Origin: Dipteronia dyeriana
Lineage: Eukaryota; Streptophyta; Magnoliopsida; Sapindales; Sapindaceae
NCBI GenBank assembly: GCA_032871835.1
Contig: CM065300.1
Coordinates: 66,475,192-66,539,191 of the forward strand
Direction: 5' to 3'
Length of the DNA: 64,000 bases
In this document: in pieces, positions 23,376 to 35,240 of the stretch
How positions within the stretch are numbered: the first letter of the stretch is position 1
How the letters are laid out: every line of letters begins with the position of its first letter
The notes under the pieces: model-generated
Database searches by the model: none
Told to the model about the DNA's origin: nothing
What the model saw: the letters and a program-made list of their open reading frames with translations, nothing else
Position numbers and translations under genes: made by a program

Positions 23376-24598
23376 GAAGGTTCCTGGAAGAATGCATATT
23401 CTCGGAAGATCCGATATTAGCAAAGCGTATCAGGTATCAATCGGCTAGATACACCATGATCGGAGGAGAATTATACAGAAGAGGGTTTTCTCGAGCTCTC
23501 CAGAGATGTATACCAGAAGAATATGCACATCGAGTACTTCAAGAGATCCACGGAGAAGTTTGCGGGAACCACATTGGGGGTAGGAGTCTGGCGCATAAGG
23601 TACTCAGGCAAGGCTATTATTGGCCTACACTTTTCTCAGATGCACAGCAATGGTCGGAAAGTTGCAATACCTGTCAAAGAATTGCCAACGATATCCGACA
23701 ACCCCCAGAAAAGCTCAAAAATCTCGCTGCCCCTTGGCCATTCGCCATGTGGGGCCTAGACCTGATCGGGCCAATGCCAGCTGGAATAGGGGGTGGAGCG
23801 AAGCACGCCATAGTTGCTGTCGATTATTTCACAAAATGGGTCGAAGCTGAAGCATTGGTGCATATCACGGAAGCCAACACCACGAATTTTGTAAAGAAAA
23901 ACATACTTTACGGGTTTGGAATTCCGGACACTATAATCACCGACAATGGCACTCAGTTCGATAACCAAAGGTTCAGACAATTGTGCGAGAAGTATCATTT
24001 TGCCAACTACTATGCAACACCAGCTCATCCACAAACAAACGGGCAAGTAGAAGCAGTAAATAAAATTATCAAGCACACAATCAAAGCAAAATTAGATGAC
24101 AAAAAAGGAAGCTGGGTTGAAATGCTTCCTGAAGTATTGTAGGCATATCGGACGACAGCAAGGACTTCAACAGGAGAAACTCCGTTCAGCCTAGCATTCG
24201 GAATAGAAGTTGTCATCCCCATAGAAACATCGTATGCGTCCCCCCGGGTCAGGCTATACGATGAAGGGAAAAACATTGATACACTGCTACAAAGTTTGGA
24301 TGAGCTAGAAGAAAAAAGGGAAAATTCCCGAGTAAGAAATGCAGCTTATCAACAAAGAGTGGCACGCCACTACAACTCTCGTGTACAGATCAGAAAATTT
24401 CAGTTAGGAGACCTGGTGCTCAGGAAGGTGTCACTAAACACAAATAATAGAGCCGCGGGATCCCTGGCTGACAAATGGGAAGGTCCATACAAGATCGAGG
24501 GGATAGCTGGCCATGGAGCTTATTGGATTGCTCGACCCAATAGAGGGGTGTTACCCCGACCGTGCAATGCCCAATATCTGAAGATTTTCTATCCTTAA
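23363..24598 (+). pseudogene. int: Integrase of Tat element 1, one premature stop
   Basis: Integrase joins the cDNA to host DNA in the nucleus. The N-terminal HHCC zinc motif is at about 23540-23680 (HGEVCGNH, then CNTC). The DDE core has Asp in GLDLIGPMP, Asp in ITDNGTQF and Glu in NGQVEAVN (about 23750-24060). The C-terminal part (FQLGDLVLRKV, WEGPYKIEGI) ends at a stop at 24596-24598 after QYLKIFYP. The only break in this domain is TAG at 24140-24142, where element 2 has Trp (VLWAY). It is the best preserved gene of the element. Confidence 0.92.
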
Positions 24599-25140
24599 AA
24601 TATATATTTATATTAAACATTCTATTCTTTTTCTAGTCAGGACAATATTAGTCAGAATAAATACTAAAACTATAATATTAATCTTTGTTGATTTTTCGCA
24701 GTAATAAATAAAACTAAGAATTTCCAAAAGGAAAGCACCTAGCTCGAGATCTCCTAAAAGCATACGACAGTATGAAATAGAAGAGTATGATAATAAGAAC
24801 ATGCAAATAGAATTCTTAGGACCATCAAATCCCGAAAGGGCGGAGAAGCTCGTAGGAGCATGCCAGCCGAGCAGGGTCAAAATGATCTTCGCAAAAAGGC
24901 AAACCCGGTACACCAAACTGGAAAAATGCTCGGGTCGCTATCGGGAGAAATTCCGGTGAAATGCGTAGCTGTGTTGAAGCAACTTTAAAAAAAAAAGAGC
25001 TCAACGATTTGGCAAACCCTTGCGCATAAAAAATAGGGAGACGTCCTTGGTATTGCGTAAGGACTCGAACGCATAATCATGGTGAGCCTTGATATAACGT
25101 TCGGGTAGCAACTGGGTATGAAACATAAGTGCAAACTTTC
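24599..25140 (+). other. Noncoding spacer after integrase, Tat element 1
   Basis: Untranslated segment between integrase and the tandem repeats. Parts are clearly matched in element 2 (about 54827-55290, for example 'gggcggagaagctcg'), so it belongs to the element. Stops occur in all frames. Confidence 0.6.
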
Positions 25141-25440
25141 CTGTTTCAAGATGACTCGGTTAATAATAAAGAATCCAGTTTAATGAGATACTTGGCAATT
25201 GAAGTCATTCGGGTAACAACCGGTTTAATAAGATACTCGGTTAAGTTACCCGACCACCAGCCAGTTTAATGAGATACTTGGCAATTGAAGTTATTCGGGT
25301 AACAACCGGTTTAATAAGTTACTCGGTTAAGTTACCCGACCACTAGCCAGTTTAATAAGACACTTGGCAATTGAAGTTATTTGAATAACCGGTCAAATAA
25401 GATACTCGGTTATGATTCCGACCATCAGCCAGTTCAATAC
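25141..25440. repeat. Tandem repeats in the 3' region of Tat element 1
   Basis: About two and a half copies of a unit near 110 bases built on 'ccagtttaatgagatacttgg' and 'taataagatactcggtt' elements. Element 2 has a degenerate version of the same motifs at about 55310-55530. Tandem repeats near the 3' end are common in Tat-type elements. Confidence 0.75.
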
Positions 25441-25676
25441 AACCTCCGGAAAAAAAAATTAACACAAACCATTCAAACTCAGAAAACCATATTCTATTGC
25501 TCTTAAAAAGGATGGTTACAGTTCAAAGAAATGATTCTTTACATAAGCAAAAAAATAAAGAATCTATCTGAATCTCCTACAAATTTACAAAATCAAGGTT
25601 GCGAGGATTTCAAGCCTTTACCAATACTCGGGTCTGACACCATCTCGTATTCACGAAGCAGGCTCTCATTAGACGG

Positions 25677-28597
25677 CTAAGTGAAGTCATCAACAATGTC
25701 GTCCCTCCACTAGCTGTAATCATTACCCAGGATTGGTCTGACATCCGGGATTACACCCTCGACACACTCTCGACTTGCGTAAAAGGTCAAGAGAGAGTGC
25801 TCGGACGGAATCTCTAAATGCATAGGATGGGGCTCCTTGCCTTGACTACGGCAGTAGGCTCTCAATTCCTTCATCTGAATCCGAAAAGATTCCAAGGACC
25901 GATCCACATGGTGTTTGATTGACAGCTCCCAGTTAGCATGAGCTTTCTTGGTTGCCCTACTCTTCACTTTGAAGAATTCGTTGGCCGAAACTAGCCCACG
26001 TTGAAATTCCCGAAGAAGTAGGGCATCGTAAGCAGGGGATCTTTTAAAACGATCCACCCCTTGAACTTCCAGCTCCAACCTGGCCTCTTGGGAAAGGGAT
26101 TCAATTGTCAGCACTTGGCGCTCCAAATCTTCAATTTTTTGAACATACGCCGACTTCGCCTGCTCTGCCTCCTGCTCGGCCTTGAGCATAGACTCTTCAG
26201 TAGAAGAAAGAAGGTTTTGAAGCGAAGCAACCTTCTCCTATGCCAAAGATGCCTTGTCTTCAGCTTCAACCTGCTTTGCCAGGAAATTGTCGGAAAATAT
26301 CTGCACCGAACCAACCTCTTGCTGGTAAGCCTGCTCAGCTCTAGCACGACCCTCCTCACTCGCCTTTAGCTGAGCCTCCAGACGCTTCATCTGATCAGCC
26401 TGACATTGTTGCGCCTGAACAAGCTCAGCAAATTTGTCAACCATCTGTAAAAATATATATATATATATATATATATATAAACATATATACTTAGAAATCC
26501 AACGAAGGCAAAACAGTAAAGGAATCAGAATTAGCTACTTACATAAGATGTGCCATTGAAAAAGTTTTGGAGACGTTCGGGTAGTGAACCATCTCTAAAA
26601 CCGCTCCAGCGGTCTTCCCCAATATATGCCTGACCAGAGGACATCTCCTGGAGCATATCTTTCGGAGAAAGGGATAAGGGAACCCCCGAGGGTTGAGTTC
26701 CCAGATTTCCAGACTCGGGGACATGAGAAGCTCTATTTGGCTCTAGGGATGGAGAGGAAACCCCCGAAGGTTCAGCCCCCATATCTCCAACCTCGGGGGT
26801 AAAGGAAGTCCTACTTGGACCTGAAGTGACATCTGTCGATACTCTGGCACCTACACTCGGGGCAATCTCATCCGCAACATCTTCATCGCTGGAGTCAATG
26901 AAAGTGACTACCAGAGGAACTTTGAGAAGACGATGAGGCGAACTAACTGCCTTTCTCTTCTCACCCCGAGAACGGTGGAAGAGATCAGCAGAAGAATCTT
27001 CCAGCAAATCATCCTGAAAACACTCAAAAAGCTCGGCAATGACAGGCATTTGATCCGACAAGACGCTACCACCATCGCCAGCTTCAGACAGTCCAACAGG
27101 CTCTCCACTTGGACTCTCACACTGCCTCTCCCTATTTTCAGGCAGTTGTGTCACGGTCGGCTCGCCTTGGCCACTTGAACCAGCGAGATCCTAAGCAGAA
27201 AACTGAGCACCCCGATCAATGCAGTCGGGGATTTGCTCAGCAGTATCAATTTCCTCATCAGGCTCGGGTGGAGCAATACCCTCATCGCCCTGACAGGAAG
27301 CCTCCTTCCTGCTCGCTTGAAGAATTGCCTTCACCTGACGAGCCTGAAAATCGCAGACAACGTCCGTATCGAACACTAAACAAAAAAAGTAATAAGAGGG
27401 TTAGAAAAGGAAATGGAAAAACAGAGAAACACAACAGAAATGGGGCTAGGTTAATTACAACGCCTGCAATGGCTTGAAACCTGTTCGAAGAAACAGAGTT
27501 TGATCAAGTCGTCCTCTTTGAAAAGATAGTTCTTGCTTCTCTTTTCCAGAGTACGGATAGCAGCCCGGGCCAACCTCTTCAACTCTGAATCGTTATAATC
27601 AATTGTTTTCTTATTCCACGTCTCAGGGGAACAGAAGAAGCGGGGAACATTCAGCACCATTCGGGAATCCCCAAATCGAACAGTGACGTCCAGCCCGAGA
27701 GTCCCTCCAGGAAAAAACCAACTGTTCTTCCAGAACTTGTTGGATGTGGGGAATCCCCATATAAATCCCTTCTTTTTCGGGTCATCAGAAGCCTCGACCC
27801 CCCCTATTCGCCTTCACTTCTTTAGGGATCCAACTTTCCAAAGGAGTAGATGCAAGAAAGTAGGTCCCCGTTTTACTAACCTGCCTCAGCGTAAAGAAAT
27901 GTCTGATTTCATTCGGGGAAGGCGGTGAAAGGTTCATTCGGCTGAACATGTGCCATATGCACATCAAGACTTTATAACTATTCGGGGCCAACTGAGCTGG
28001 GGCTATCCCTGCTTCAGCTAAAAACCGGGCAATAAAAGAATGAAGGGGAAGTGTGACGCCGCAGCAAAGCATCGATCCGTAAATCGCGATCATCCCCTTA
28101 GAAGGATTCCATACGGCTCTACTCCCCGCAGGAACCAAAGTGACTGAGTCGGGCAAATCAAATCGGGATCGGTATTTCTCTATCTCAGCTGGCCCGACCA
28201 CATTCGGCTCGATATCAAAGCCACTCGGGCGAGTGTCATAAAACGAAAGGCAAGACGCCTTGTGTACATTAGCGTCCCCCTCATTAACAGTTTGTTCCCC
28301 AGTCTTAACATTGCTCGAGTCGTGCTTGTATACCTTGCTTGTGCTTTGATGTTTACCCATCCTTCGAGAAGATACCCTGTGATCAGAAATATCAGAATCA
28401 GAACTAGAGGAAGAACTCGATACATGGCTGAAAGTGACGTCAGGGTAAAGCCCAGAAACATCGACCTCTAAAAATGGAGGTTCATCTATTGGGATATCCC
28501 CCAGTAATCGTCTAATGCAAGATACTAACTGGAAATCCCCACGCTCTAATGCATCAAAAGCAATTTTAAAGAGACGATGACGGGAAGATGGCCTCAT
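25677..28597 (-). pseudogene. Spliced antisense gene of Tat element 1 (gypsy-type transposon domain)
   Basis: On the strand opposite to gag-pol, a three-exon gene reads from ATG 28597. Exon 1 (28597-27459) holds a conserved domain resembling Pfam PF04195 'putative gypsy type transposon' (FDLPDSVTLVPAGSRAVW, then IYGSMLCCGVTLPL, APNSYKVLMCIWHM). Intron 27458-27376 (83 bp, GTAATT..TTTAG) is phase 1. Exon 2 (27375-26543) is acidic, Ser/Pro-rich, with an RGEKRKAV basic patch. Intron 26542-26445 (98 bp) has the donor GTAAGT. Exon 3 (26444-25677) is a Gln/Glu/Ala-rich coiled coil, then KRSPAYDALLLREFQRGLV. The protein would be over 900 residues. Defects are a frameshift near 27795 and stops near 27190, 26240 and 25710. 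The role is unknown. Element 2 has the same plan, which strongly supports a real gene. Confidence 0.85.
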
Positions 28598-29072
28598 TAA
28601 AACTAACCTTGAATTGAGACTGACGCAAGATCTTCAAAGCGGAGAGTCACGAACTTCTGAATGAAGAAATTTGAGTTTAAAGAAATTTCTGCTGGATTTT
28701 TTAGAATAAACCAACAGTCGCTCAACAAAGGATTTAAAGGCGAGATGGCACAAAACCTTAGGGTTTCAAAGCGGGAAAAAGTTATGACGAAACCAGATGA
28801 CGTTGGCAGCGTTTGGATGAACGCAAAAGTCACTTCTCATAAACGATATTGAAAAACGAAGAGACAAGGGACACGTGTCAAGACAAGAAGTAGCCCTCAA
28901 TCGTCAAAACTTTGAAACGTCGCTATCATTTAAGATCTTGCGTGACAAAGCAAATCGAAATTACAGAGTCACCATTAAAATACATCATTATGGCAAGACG
29001 GTTTTTCTGACAAAAGGAATTCAAAACGATTAAAATATTCTTGCCCGAAATAAAGTTTTCTTGGCAAAAATA
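28598..29072. other. Spacer between antisense gene and 3' LTR, Tat element 1
   Basis: About 475 bases just upstream of the antisense start and next to the polypurine tract. Its position suits a promoter for the antisense gene, but I see no convincing TATA box on the minus strand. The homologous spacer in element 2 is 58619-59108. Confidence 0.5.
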
Positions 29073-29083
29073 TTTTAAGGGGG
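29073..29083 (+). other. Polypurine tract of Tat element 1
   Basis: 'ttttaaggggg' three bases before the 3' LTR; primes plus-strand DNA synthesis. Element 2 has the same motif. Confidence 0.8.
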
Positions 29084-29086
29084 TAT

Positions 29087-29932
29087 TGTTGTATGTAAAT
29101 TTTACCAAGCATACACGTCATTGACAGGAAGGAAAAAATAGCCAGGTGTATGCTTAGATGGACATCCGGGAATTATCCTACAAGGCATCATTAAAGAGTA
29201 GCAAGCCCGAGTAAGCATATACCGAATAAAGACCTACTCGGGACTGGCTAAAACAACGCATTCACTCGGGTTCAAACGGTACTACTCGGGACCATCAGGT
29301 AACAGTCTTACTCGGGAGTAAATACAACCCAAATAAGAACTTATCGTACGGGTTAAGTCATTAAATACGCGAAGATATTCTTCATGAAGGAATCCCAAAT
29401 AATAGACCTTTGAGTTAGAAGAGTCCCCCAATTAGGAAACAACCTGATTCCTTTTCGAAGACTACATTCTTATAAGGAAACAAGTCAAATTGAACTACGC
29501 TACTAGAATCCCACTCAATTTCCATAAAGAGACTCCGAAACCGGAAAGAAGACAAATCAACCTCAAACAAGTAACCAAATCATAATTAAATACAAATATC
29601 TTGTATTACTTATACAAAGCAGATTAGGGTTCTATAAGCATATAAATAGACCCATAATCTGGCTCGAAAAGATATAGACAATATAGCATACAGTAATCAC
29701 AAATAATACAGAGTAAAAGGGAGATCGAGAGCTTGTAAAAACATCTTATTCTCTTAGTGGATTTTGGCTTGGTTGATCTTTCAACCACCCGTGGATATTT
29801 CTCCGACCATCGGAGTTTTACCACGTAAATCTTGTCTTTTTTACTCTCTCTGCATCTCTTTCTCTTTGAATCAATAGCCAAAATCCAGTTCTTGTTGGCT
29901 TTTCTGGCATAATCCAGAAAACGACGTCAACA
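29087..29932 (+). repeat. 3' LTR of Tat element 1
   Basis: 846 bp, TGTTGTATG to CAACA, about 97% identical by eye to the 5' LTR. It is followed directly by the second GTACT. Confidence 0.93.
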
Positions 29933-29952
29933 GTACTTTAACAATGTAAAGA

Positions 29953-30070
29953 TTAAAGAATTTTATTACATATTGGTATATCAGTACTTGCAATGTTATT
30001 TGATTAAAATACGGTATCCTTGTCTACTATAATTTATGAATGTCAATTAACTACAATATAAATTTGTACT
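29953..30070. repeat. Direct repeat copy 2 flanking Tat element 1
   Basis: Second copy of the 118-base sequence at 17928-18045. The similarity extends past it ('aacaatgtaaag' follows both copies once element 1 is removed), so the duplicated unit was about 133 bases. Confidence 0.85.
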
Positions 30071-31910
30071 AGAACAATGTAAAGTCTATAAGGCCCCGTT
30101 TGTTTCTTAGGATAGGATGAGAATTGGACTAATTTAAAACCATTTATCATGTTTGGCCGAGTCATGTGATGGGATTATTTCTCATGTTTGGCCGAGTCAT
30201 CAGATAAAATAATCCCATCAATTTTGATTTATCATATTGCAATGGGATAAATCAATCCCAACCAAATTGATGTATTTGAATCCCATCTTCTTTCTTTCTT
30301 TCTTCTTTCTTCAACACAGCTTCTTCTTCAATACAGATGCTTTCTTCTTTCTTCAACGTAGCGGTAGAGAAAGAAAGAGTGTCAATCTCCTCTCACAAGT
30401 CTTCTCAATTGAATTCTTCCATGTTTGAATTAGTTTTTTTTTGTTGTTGATTTGATCATTTCCTCTCCAATTTTTTAACTTGTGCTTCCCTACATAATTA
30501 TTTGACTCTAGTTAGCTCAAAAAAAAAAGTAAATACAGATATTTAAAAAAAATGAAAAAAAAAATTCAGATTTTGACAGAAAAAAAATGCATGTTGTGGT
30601 GGTTATGGTCGACGGTGGGACGGGTGGGTTTGGGTCTAGTGGGATATATGGGTTTGTGATGAATTAATTTGTTTTTAATCTAAAAAATGATAATTTCCTA
30701 ATTTTTAATTCTATCTTATATTGCACCAAACACATTATTACTTTATTTTTAATCCTATTATATGTTGCACCAAACATAGAATAGTACTAATTTTTGTCCA
30801 ATCATATCTCATCCCATTCAATCCTATATCATTCCATAAAAATAAGAGAGAAAATCAAAAGTAACCACTGAAGTTGTTAGAATTTCGTTTATAAACACAT
30901 ACGAAATTTTATTCATTAATAGCCATATTTTTTAGAAATTACCTCAATGTCCTCATATATATATACTTAAAAGGTAAATAATAGTGGAAAATGGTAGGCT
31001 TTTCTTTTACTTTCTTGAAACACAATCGTCGAGAGGTGAGGGAAATAGGAGGTTTGTCGCCGTAAGGTTGAGGAAGAGAGTGACGTCGACATCGGCAGAT
31101 ATCCCCGTCGAATTCTTCATCGTTGTCGTCGGTGAAGTGTTGATCGTCGTCAAGACTATTGTTGTCGTCGCGGAGTGGCAGAGTGGAGGAGATCGAGATC
31201 GAGATCGTGGTCATCGACATTAACAGTGATCGTGATGGTCGGCGAAGTGTTGATTTCTGTTTGAAGGTTTGGTTTTGCTCGTCACAATTTTGTTTTTTTT
31301 AAGAACATTTGATTTTTGTGGATTTTTTTCATATGAATTTGTTCTTAGGTCAATTTTGATTTCATTTTTTAGGGTTGTGGTTAATTTGACAGTGAAGTGA
31401 TAAAGAAATTTGTTGTGAACATTTGAATATATAAATGTTGTGATTTATTTTCTGGGCAGCCAACCAGAGAAAGCTATGTTCATGTTTACATGTATATATA
31501 TTGTAGTTTGTTGTGATTGTGTTTGTTGTTGGATTTTACTAAAGAGTGGGAATTTAGCTCTCTAAAATTGAAGTCCGTTTTGAGCATCTTAATGTCGAAG
31601 CCAAAGCATATGTAGAAAGCAGAGCTTTGCCTAATCTGCAAATTAATTTTGTGAATTACATTATATATGACCATGCTTGGATGTCAAATTTTAATTTACA
31701 TTTCAACTCTATGTTTTGGCTTGAAGGGTTTCTTGAACTATCTTCATATTATTCCAAGTAGAAAGAAGCAGTGAAAATCCTTAATAATGTCAGTGGAATA
31801 ATAAAGCCGGGCCGGTGAGAACCCAATTTGTATATTATCATTTCATTTTTGTTTTTAATTTTCTACATTGTTTGCAATTACTCATGCAGTCATTTTTTAT
31901 TGTTTTTGCA

Positions 31911-32611
31911 TATTGACATTGCTTTTGGGTCCTCCAGGTTCTAGAAAGACAACACTATTGTTAGCTTTAGCTGGAAAGCTTGATTCTACTCAAGGTAATT
32001 TATTTATAAGGAATTTAAATTTTAGGATTAATTTTCAAACTTTGATTCTATTTATAATTTGATTCTCTTGTAGGTTTTGGGTGGGGTGACATACAAGCCA
32101 TTACATGCATGAATTTGTGCCCCAGAGAACCGCTGCTTATATCATCCGGCATGATGTTCATATAGGAGAACTGACAGTGAGAGAAACCTTGGCCTTCTTT
32201 GCTAGATGTCAGGTTGTCGGATCCCGTTATGGTTAGTTTGATGGCTCGTTTTCATTTTGTTATGATGAATTATGTGTAATTTGAAGTATTAATTATGGTT
32301 GTTTTTGTATATTCTGCAGAGATGTTAGCAGAGTTGTCAAGAAGAGAGAAAGAAGCCAATATTAAGCCTGGTCTTGATATCGATGTCTTCATGAAGGTGA
32401 GAGGACATCAATTTCCCTAAGAATGATTAATAGCAATTATCCCAATCAAACGTTTCCTTTTCGAGTTTATTTAGCAGTTAGAGTTTGATCGAAATCAATC
32501 TGCAGTCATGGTAATTTAGCTTCATAAATATTTATTTGTTAATTCTCATGTCACAGGCAGCAGCAACAAAAGGCCAAGAAGCCAATATGGTCACAGATTA
32601 TATTCTACGGG
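31911..32611 (+). pseudogene. Captured fragment of a full-size ABCG (PDR) transporter
   Basis: Four exons with plant-type introns are readable. Exon a, 31911-31994, has the Walker A region TLLLGPPGSRKTTLLLALAG. Exon b is 32074-32231 ([32 protein letters not shown]). Exon c is 32320-32396 (EMLAELSRREKEANIKPG). Exon d is 32557-32611 (AAATKGQEANMVTDYIL). Introns keep GT and AG. The order and motifs are those of the first nucleotide-binding domain of full-size ABCG transporters, which export terpenoids and hormones at the plasma membrane. Damage: Gly of the P-loop GKT is Arg, the upstream acceptor AG reads AT, and exon b has a frameshift near 32110. Only about 120 residues of a protein near 1,400 are present. 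Confidence 0.85.
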
Positions 32612-33690
32612 CAATTAAAATCTCATTGAATTATAAATTATTATAAAATTCCGATGATATTCTAGTTTATTCACCTTTTTCTTTAAATATTTATAGATTT
32701 TAGAATTAGAAGTCTGAACCGATACTCTGGCTCTCACTTTTCTCAACCGTGTGTATCTTTACCTTGTTCATTTTATTTCTTTCTAGATATGAGAGACCGT
32801 GTTCTAATTTGCTGTGGTGAATTTGCAGCATTTGATAAGGCTCAAATGGTTATACCAGTGAAATCTAAACACGATGATGATGATAACAGAAGTGGAGGTG
32901 CCATTCAGTTATCAACCCGTGGAAGTAGCTCCGGCTACAGAAATCCCATAGGCGATGTAACTCATTTGTAATATTTGTCAATGTGTGAGAGAGAAAGAGC
33001 GTGAGAAGAGAAATTTGGTATATGAAGTTTCTATAATACTTAATTTCTAATTGATATATTGAACCTTGATTATTGACATGCATGAAGCGAAGATGAAATT
33101 AGAAGGAGAAGCGACATTTCCAAAGCTTCATATATAAAAGAAACAACTATTGATAGCAAGAAAAGAGGAATGGTTCTTCCATTTGAACCATATATCAATC
33201 AAATTTGATGAAATTACATACTTTGTCAACATGCCACAGGTAATATTAAGTTTTGGAAAATAATGAATATATTTCCATAATGTAATATAATTTGGATTTG
33301 ATCACTGAGTGATCTGCTTGAGTTATATTTTACAGGAAATTTCTCATACTACGTCTTCTTTTCTAGTCAGGAGCAGAACAGGAGACGTAGTAAGAGACAT
33401 AGGAAAGTAGCATCAACGGTTCGCACCCTATAATGCCCCTCAGAAGGTGAAGGGCCCGGTTTACCTTAGACAGAGTTCCTGGAGATGAGGGAATACCAAT
33501 TGTATTTTGTTTATTTTACGTCATTTAGATGGTTGGTTGGCCACCTTGATTATTATGTAGGGTCTTTTGTTTCGGTTGGCCGGATATTATGTTGGATGCT
33601 AAATTTTGTTTTGCATTTCGGGTAGAAATAGGTAAGAGACGAAGTAAGAAATTATGAACAACTTGAAACAGGTTTTGTTGCTAAATTGTA
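32612..33690. other. Pack-MULE interior, unrecognised
   Basis: Sequence after the captured exons no longer follows the ABCG gene. A 60-residue open frame at 32789-32971 (with an HDDDDNRSG stretch) resembles nothing I know. It may be part of another captured fragment, or chance. Confidence 0.35.
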
Positions 33691-33699
33691 AAAATGAAA

Positions 33700-35240
33700 C
33701 ATGCTATACAGTGTTGTTGATAGTGTTGAGTATTTTGAAATGGATTTTCCCAAACTTGTGCAGCAAACTTGAAATAACTCTTTAAATCGTATGCAGCAAA
33801 CTTGAAATCACGCTTGAAACAGATGTTGCTATGTTGACAGTTAGACATATTGAATTGGATTTGTTCAAACTTGAAATCACTCTTTAAACATAATAATTAA
33901 ACTTGAAATCATGTTTTAAATCGCAGAAACCAAACTTGAAATTATACTTTAAACAGGTATTGTTGTGTTGACAGACATTTTGAATTGGATTTGCTCAAAC
34001 TTGACATCACTCTTTAAACATCAACAGCAAACTTGAAATCATGCTGTAAATCGCAGGAACCAAACTTGAAATCATGTTTTAAATAGCAGGAATCCTAAAC
34101 TTTAATGTCAAATTACAACTTGTAATATTTTCAGAACTTCATATCAGACATTCCTAGCTTTAATAATAGAACATGAAATACACTTACAAACTAGAGTTTA
34201 TACATGAAATAAACTTACATAATAGTGTTCATACATGAAATAAGTTCATACTACAAATGAGTGGTCATAAATAGAACATAAACATAAAGGAAATTACAAA
34301 CGAGTAGTATCGCCTTCAGTGGGAGTACCCGTCGTAGGCAATGAGTGGTCAACTAACGGCCATGTCTTGCGATTATGGTCAACTAACAGGCATGTCCTCA
34401 GGTTTCCCATACAAAATAGTCTTAGCATGCTCATTTGCCTGCCATGCTTGGTGTACAAAAGTTGCATATCGTGTTGCTCGTACATTTCCACAATTATATC
34501 AAGTTCTTTAACTCTAAATAATTTAAATGAGTTGACACCATCAACAAATGTATCACCACCCACATATCGTAAATCATCCCACTACCCATCATAGTTGATT
34601 ACCACCCTGTAATCCATTCACCTGGAAAAAAAATTATTTTGTAAAAAAAATGTCAGATTTTAAGGTTGACTTCACTTCCACTTTTTCTAAACATTTCACG
34701 TTTTCTGGGATCTAAACTTGAAATCATGCTTTAAATTTCTATAAACATCTCTACATTTCAAGTTTATCAACATTTCGAATTTTTATAAAAGATTTCAAGT
34801 TCCGTTTTGAGTTTTTATAGAACATTTCAAGTTTATGAACAACTGAAACTTGAAATGTTCTAGAAAAAAATGTTAAACTTAAATTCTTTAAATTCTTTGA
34901 ATTCTTTACAAAACCACACAACAATAATGAAATAAATTGAAATGATGTTATATTAACTGTTTCGAACTCAAAGTACAGAAATGGAAGATGTTTACACATC
35001 TGCTATAAACATTTCACGTTTTCTGATATCTAAACTTGAAATCATGATTTATATCTCTGTAAACATCTCTAAATTTCAAGTTTCATCAACATTTCGAATT
35101 TTTATAGCATATTTCAAGTTATGATTTCAGTTTTTATAAAACATTTCAAGTTTACGAACAACTGAAACTTGAAATGTTCTGGAAAAAAAACATAAAACTT
35201 AAATTCATCAAACTCTTCACAAAACCACACAACAGAAATG
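33700..35240. repeat. Degenerate 'acttgaaatcatg' repeats in the Pack-MULE
   Basis: A motif around 'caaacttgaaatcatgctttaaa' recurs many times (33770-34080, 34715-35050), partly inverted as 'catttcaagttt'. Two blocks of about 200 bases (around 34690-34930 and 35005-35245) are clearly duplicates of each other. This is local amplification in the 3' half of the element; no coding meaning. Confidence 0.7.

Larger units (their letters stand above)
18046..29932 (+). mobile_element. Tat element 1: full-length Ty3/gypsy LTR retrotransposon
   Basis: 11,887 bp with 5' LTR 18046-18893, 3' LTR 29087-29932 and the 5-bp target-site duplication GTACT (18041-18045 and 29933-29937). The order is primer-binding site, gag, protease, RT, RNase H, second RNase H, integrase, tandem repeats, antisense gene, polypurine tract, 3' LTR. 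The extra RNase H and an antisense gene before the 3' LTR are characteristic of the plant Tat lineage of Ty3/gypsy. By eye the LTRs differ at about 23 sites in 847 bases, roughly 97% identity, which points to a fairly recent insertion. All sense genes carry stops or frameshifts, so this copy cannot move on its own. Confidence 0.93.

Noticed and set aside
30939..31223. Overlapping open frames on both strands inside the Pack-MULE
   Set aside because: Rich in repeated 'gtcgtc' and 'gatcgagat' sequence; no family resemblance and no support for an exon.
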